Shown: positions 14,098-16,209 of the stretch, in pieces
How the letters are laid out: every line of letters starts with the position of its first letter
How positions within the stretch are numbered: position 1 is the stretch's first letter
Assembly: GCA_051651645.1 (NCBI GenBank)
Contig: JBOFSR010000139.1
Location: 1-16,209, forward strand
Reading direction: 5' to 3'
From: JBOFSR01 sp051651645
GTDB taxonomy: Bacteria > Spirochaetota > Spirochaetia > Treponematales > Treponemataceae
Length of the DNA stretch: 16,209 nucleotides
Made by a program: the position numbers and the translations under genes
The notes under the pieces: generated by a model
Told to the model about the DNA's origin: nothing
The model's database searches: none
What the model saw: the letters and a program-made list of their open reading frames with translations, nothing else

Positions 14098-15456
14098 TTA
14101 CTCAGCATTGGTTTCAGTCTTTTTGCCTAAAATTGATTGGGCTTTCTTTTTTATGCCGCTCGTTTTTTCTGCATCGGCAATGGTCTCAACGGCTGATCGC
14201 ACGCTGGGAAAACGATTTTTAGCATACATATCAAGACCCGTTCCAACGGTAAGTGGATCTTTGTGGGCAAGGTATTCGCTGCAAATATCTGCAAGACTTG
14301 CATTTTCATACTTTGCAAATTCTTTACCCAGTGCATAGCGCAAATTTTTTAGTCTCTCATTTTCAAGGCTCTCCCGTGCTGCACTCTTTACCGCCTCAAT
14401 TCCGCTAGAAAAACTATACTGCAGCAAGAATGTTGCCGCCTTCGCTCTATTTGTTTCGTTTGTGCGCTTATTTTCCACCACTGAAATGAGCAGATCTATG
14501 CCGTCTTTTGAGCCAATCGCAGCAAGAGCTTCATAGCATTTATAGCGCAGATTTGTATCCGTATCATTTTTTGCCCGATACAAAAGGCTCGGAACAGCAC
14601 TTTTTAGCTTGAGTTTAAGAGCCATGCTTGCGGCTTCTGAGCGAACGCTTAGGTGATTGTCCTTAAAGCCCGCAATGATAATTTTTGTAGACTCGTCTTG
14701 TGTAAAATTACTTAAGCCTTTGAGGCTTGCAACACGAATACGCGGATCAGTGTCCTCAAAAAGAGCAATCAAGGGAGTGATTGATTCTTGCTTTTTCATA
14801 TTCCCTATCGCCTCAATAGCGACTGCTCTCATGAAAGAGTTTTCATTCTCATCTTGGGCTATTTCACTCAGCTTATCCCATGTTTCAACAGCCTGCAGCT
14901 CGCCTAAAGCACGTACTAGTGATTGCTTAACAGGGACGGTTAGTGTTCTGTCAAAAAAGCTTGTTAAAAATAAGGCTTCCTCGTTTGAACCAATTTTCCC
15001 TAGTGTTGTAATGCTCGCCTCAAGGTAGTCCTCGTTTTCATTTTCAATTAGCTCAATAAGAGGGGGAATAGCAGCGGTAATTTTTAATGCTTCAATATAT
15101 TTTAAAATTAAAAGTCCTGTGGAACGGCGAATCGGTGTGATATCGGCAAGGGCTTCAAGGCAGTAGTCCGTTAATCGAGCGTCTTTTACTTGCGTAAAAT
15201 AGCTAATCGCTTTATCACGAATGCCTGAGCTTTTTGTTTTTTGAAACTCAGCGTAAATTTCATCAGAAAATTCACTGTTTTCTTCTTGAATGAGGGTCGT
15301 AAGTAATCCGATAAGCTCATCTTCAAGCCCATACATGATAGTGTCAAGTCGTTTTTGCCTTTGATCTCCATCATCCTTGGTGTCTTGTGCAACAAGAAAA
15401 AGGCTGTTAAAAAGCATTGTCGTAAAAAGTATTGTGCTAAAAAATGTTTGTCTCAT
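14098..15456 (-). CDS. Exported HEAT-repeat protein
   Basis: This 452-residue protein has a Sec signal peptide (MRQTFFSTILFTTMLFNSLFLVA, likely cut before QDTKDD), so it acts in the periplasm or at the envelope. The mature part is almost all helical repeats of about 30-38 residues, with HEAT-type phrases such as PPLIELIENENEDYLEASI, TLGKIGSNEEA, VAIEAIGNMKKQESITPLIA, RIRVASLKGLSNF and RYKCYEALAAIGSKDGIDLL. Such solenoids usually bind other proteins; no catalytic motif is visible. I chose ATG 15456 because AAAGGA lies 6 nt upstream; the frame also opens at ATG 15474, which adds MFKGFI without an SD. It follows tgt by 39 nt and probably shares its transcript, though no functional link to tRNA modification is evident. 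Confidence 0.88.
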   Translation of the reverse strand: MRQTFFSTILFTTMLFNSLFLVAQDTKDDGDQRQKRLDTIMYGLEDELIGLLTTLIQEENSEFSDEIYAEFQKTKSSGIRDKAISYFTQVKDARLTDYCLEALADITPIRRSTGLLILKYIEALKITAAIPPLIELIENENEDYLEASITTLGKIGSNEEALFLTSFFDRTLTVPVKQSLVRALGELQAVETWDKLSEIAQDENENSFMRAVAIEAIGNMKKQESITPLIALFEDTDPRIRVASLKGLSNFTQDESTKIIIAGFKDNHLSVRSEAASMALKLKLKSAVPSLLYRAKNDTDTNLRYKCYEALAAIGSKDGIDLLISVVENKRTNETNRAKAATFLLQYSFSSGIEAVKSAARESLENERLKNLRYALGKEFAKYENASLADICSEYLAHKDPLTVGTGLDMYAKNRFPSVRSAVETIADAEKTSGIKKKAQSILGKKTETNAE

Positions 15457-15495
15457 TATAAATCCTTTGAACATCGCGTAATTTTTGCTGTCCGA

Positions 15496-16209
15496 TTACT
15501 TCTTTGTATATCGGCGCAAGAAGGCATCTTTGAATGCAATAAATCGATTTTCCTCAATAGCCTTGCGGGATTGTAAAATCATGTCATGCAAGAAGTAAAG
15601 ATTGTGATAGGATGCAAGCATTGAGCTAAGGATTTCACCGCTTTTATATAAATGGCGTAAATAGGATCGTGAATAGAGTTTGCATACTTTGCAGCCACAT
15701 TCACTGTCAATTGGGGTGAAATCACGCGTGTATTGTTCTTTTTTTATATTGATACTTCCGTCTCGTGTGAAAAAAGAGCCGTTGCGTGCATTGCGTGTTG
15801 GCAGAACGCAGTCAAACATATCGACGCCGTTTTGAATTGCTTCTAAAATATACTCTGGCGTGCCAATTCCCATAACATACAGAGGCTTTTCCTTTGGCAA
15901 AAGCGGAGCGGTGAACGCCAGCATTTCTGCATATTTTTCTTTTGGCTCCCCAACTGAAAGTCCTCCAATTGCAATCCCTGGAGTGTCGAGATTTGTTACA
16001 AAATCAGCACTTTGACGGCGTAAATCAGTAAAAAAATTGCCCTGCACAATGGGGAACAGGCTCCCTAAATAGCCATTGTCGATTTTTTTGAGCCATTCGC
16101 TTTTTGCTCTATTTGCCCAGTCCGATGTGATTGTCAACGCTTCCTTTGCTTTTTTCCATTCAATATCATAGCCAGTGCAAACATCAAGTTGCATTTGAAT
16201 ATCGCTATT
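15496..16209 (-). CDS. tgt: Queuine tRNA-ribosyltransferase (TGT), N-terminus beyond window
   Basis: The frame enters from the right edge (NSDIQMQLDVC) and gives 237 codons, about the C-terminal two thirds of a protein usually near 370-380 residues. TGT swaps guanine-34 of tRNAs with GUN anticodons for preQ1 in bacteria. Fragment motifs: FPIVQGN (52-58), AIGGLSVGE (80-88), MGIGTPE (113-119), the catalytic aspartate in FDCVLPTRNARNG (Asp133 of the fragment), and the zinc site CGCKVC (Cys171, Cys173, Cys176) with His202 in YHNLYFLH. QGNF in place of the common QGG is a small deviation. All catalytic and zinc residues that fall within the window are present. Other queuosine-pathway genes are not in the window. 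Confidence 0.97.
   Translation of the reverse strand, partial: NSDIQMQLDVCTGYDIEWKKAKEALTITSDWANRAKSEWLKKIDNGYLGSLFPIVQGNFFTDLRRQSADFVTNLDTPGIAIGGLSVGEPKEKYAEMLAFTAPLLPKEKPLYVMGIGTPEYILEAIQNGVDMFDCVLPTRNARNGSFFTRDGSINIKKEQYTRDFTPIDSECGCKVCKLYSRSYLRHLYKSGEILSSMLASYHNLYFLHDMILQSRKAIEENRFIAFKDAFLRRYTKK

Noticed and set aside
14657..15028. Plus-strand ORF of 123 codons
   Set aside because: Antisense to the HEAT-repeat gene, whose repeat pattern and signal peptide show the true coding strand.

Overview
This AT-rich window (roughly a third G+C by eye) looks like chromosomal housekeeping DNA from a host-associated spirochaete, most likely a Treponema relative. The signs are a fliS-type flagellar gene behind a sigma-28-type promoter, rpoN, lipoprotein-style secretion, and the adjacent NifU-like scaffold / GGGtGRT gene pair seen in anaerobes. 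The genus is an inference; there is no rRNA or marker gene here to prove it. No phage, insertion sequence, CRISPR array, tRNA or rRNA gene is visible.

Layout. 1-743 (minus): most of a TatD-family metal-dependent DNase, with a very good sigma-70-type promoter at 796-824. 1164-3104 (plus): htpG (Hsp90), closed by a strong intrinsic terminator. 3254-4228 (plus): a beta-class adenine-N6 DNA methyltransferase with no visible endonuclease partner. 4229-4458: an unusual intergenic stretch with a 17-17-17 nt perfect inverted repeat beside a GC-rich block. 4459-5685 (plus): an M20 metallopeptidase, overlapping tail to tail by 21 nt with 5665-6681 (minus), a lipoprotein of the endonuclease/exonuclease/phosphatase fold. 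7037-7905 (plus): fliS and a small coiled-coil protein, probably a second flagellar chaperone. 7930-12065 (minus): a three-gene operon of two related-looking multi-pass membrane proteins and rpoN. 12294-14003 (plus): an IscU/NifU-like scaffold and a GGGtGRT protein, closed by a bidirectional terminator. 14098-16209 (minus): tgt (3' part) and an exported HEAT-repeat protein.

How the genes fit together. fliS and its neighbour would act in flagellin export, timed with late flagellar genes by FliA. RpoN would set the sigma-54 regulon, and its co-transcription with two uncharacterised membrane proteins is unexplained. The scaffold/GGGtGRT pair has the tight spacing and strong ribosome binding sites of a co-expressed functional unit whose biochemical job is not known; it is the best candidate here for an undescribed system. 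Two genes (the methyltransferase and the first membrane protein) lack a Shine-Dalgarno sequence and have an extended -10 box almost touching the ATG, suggesting leaderless messages.
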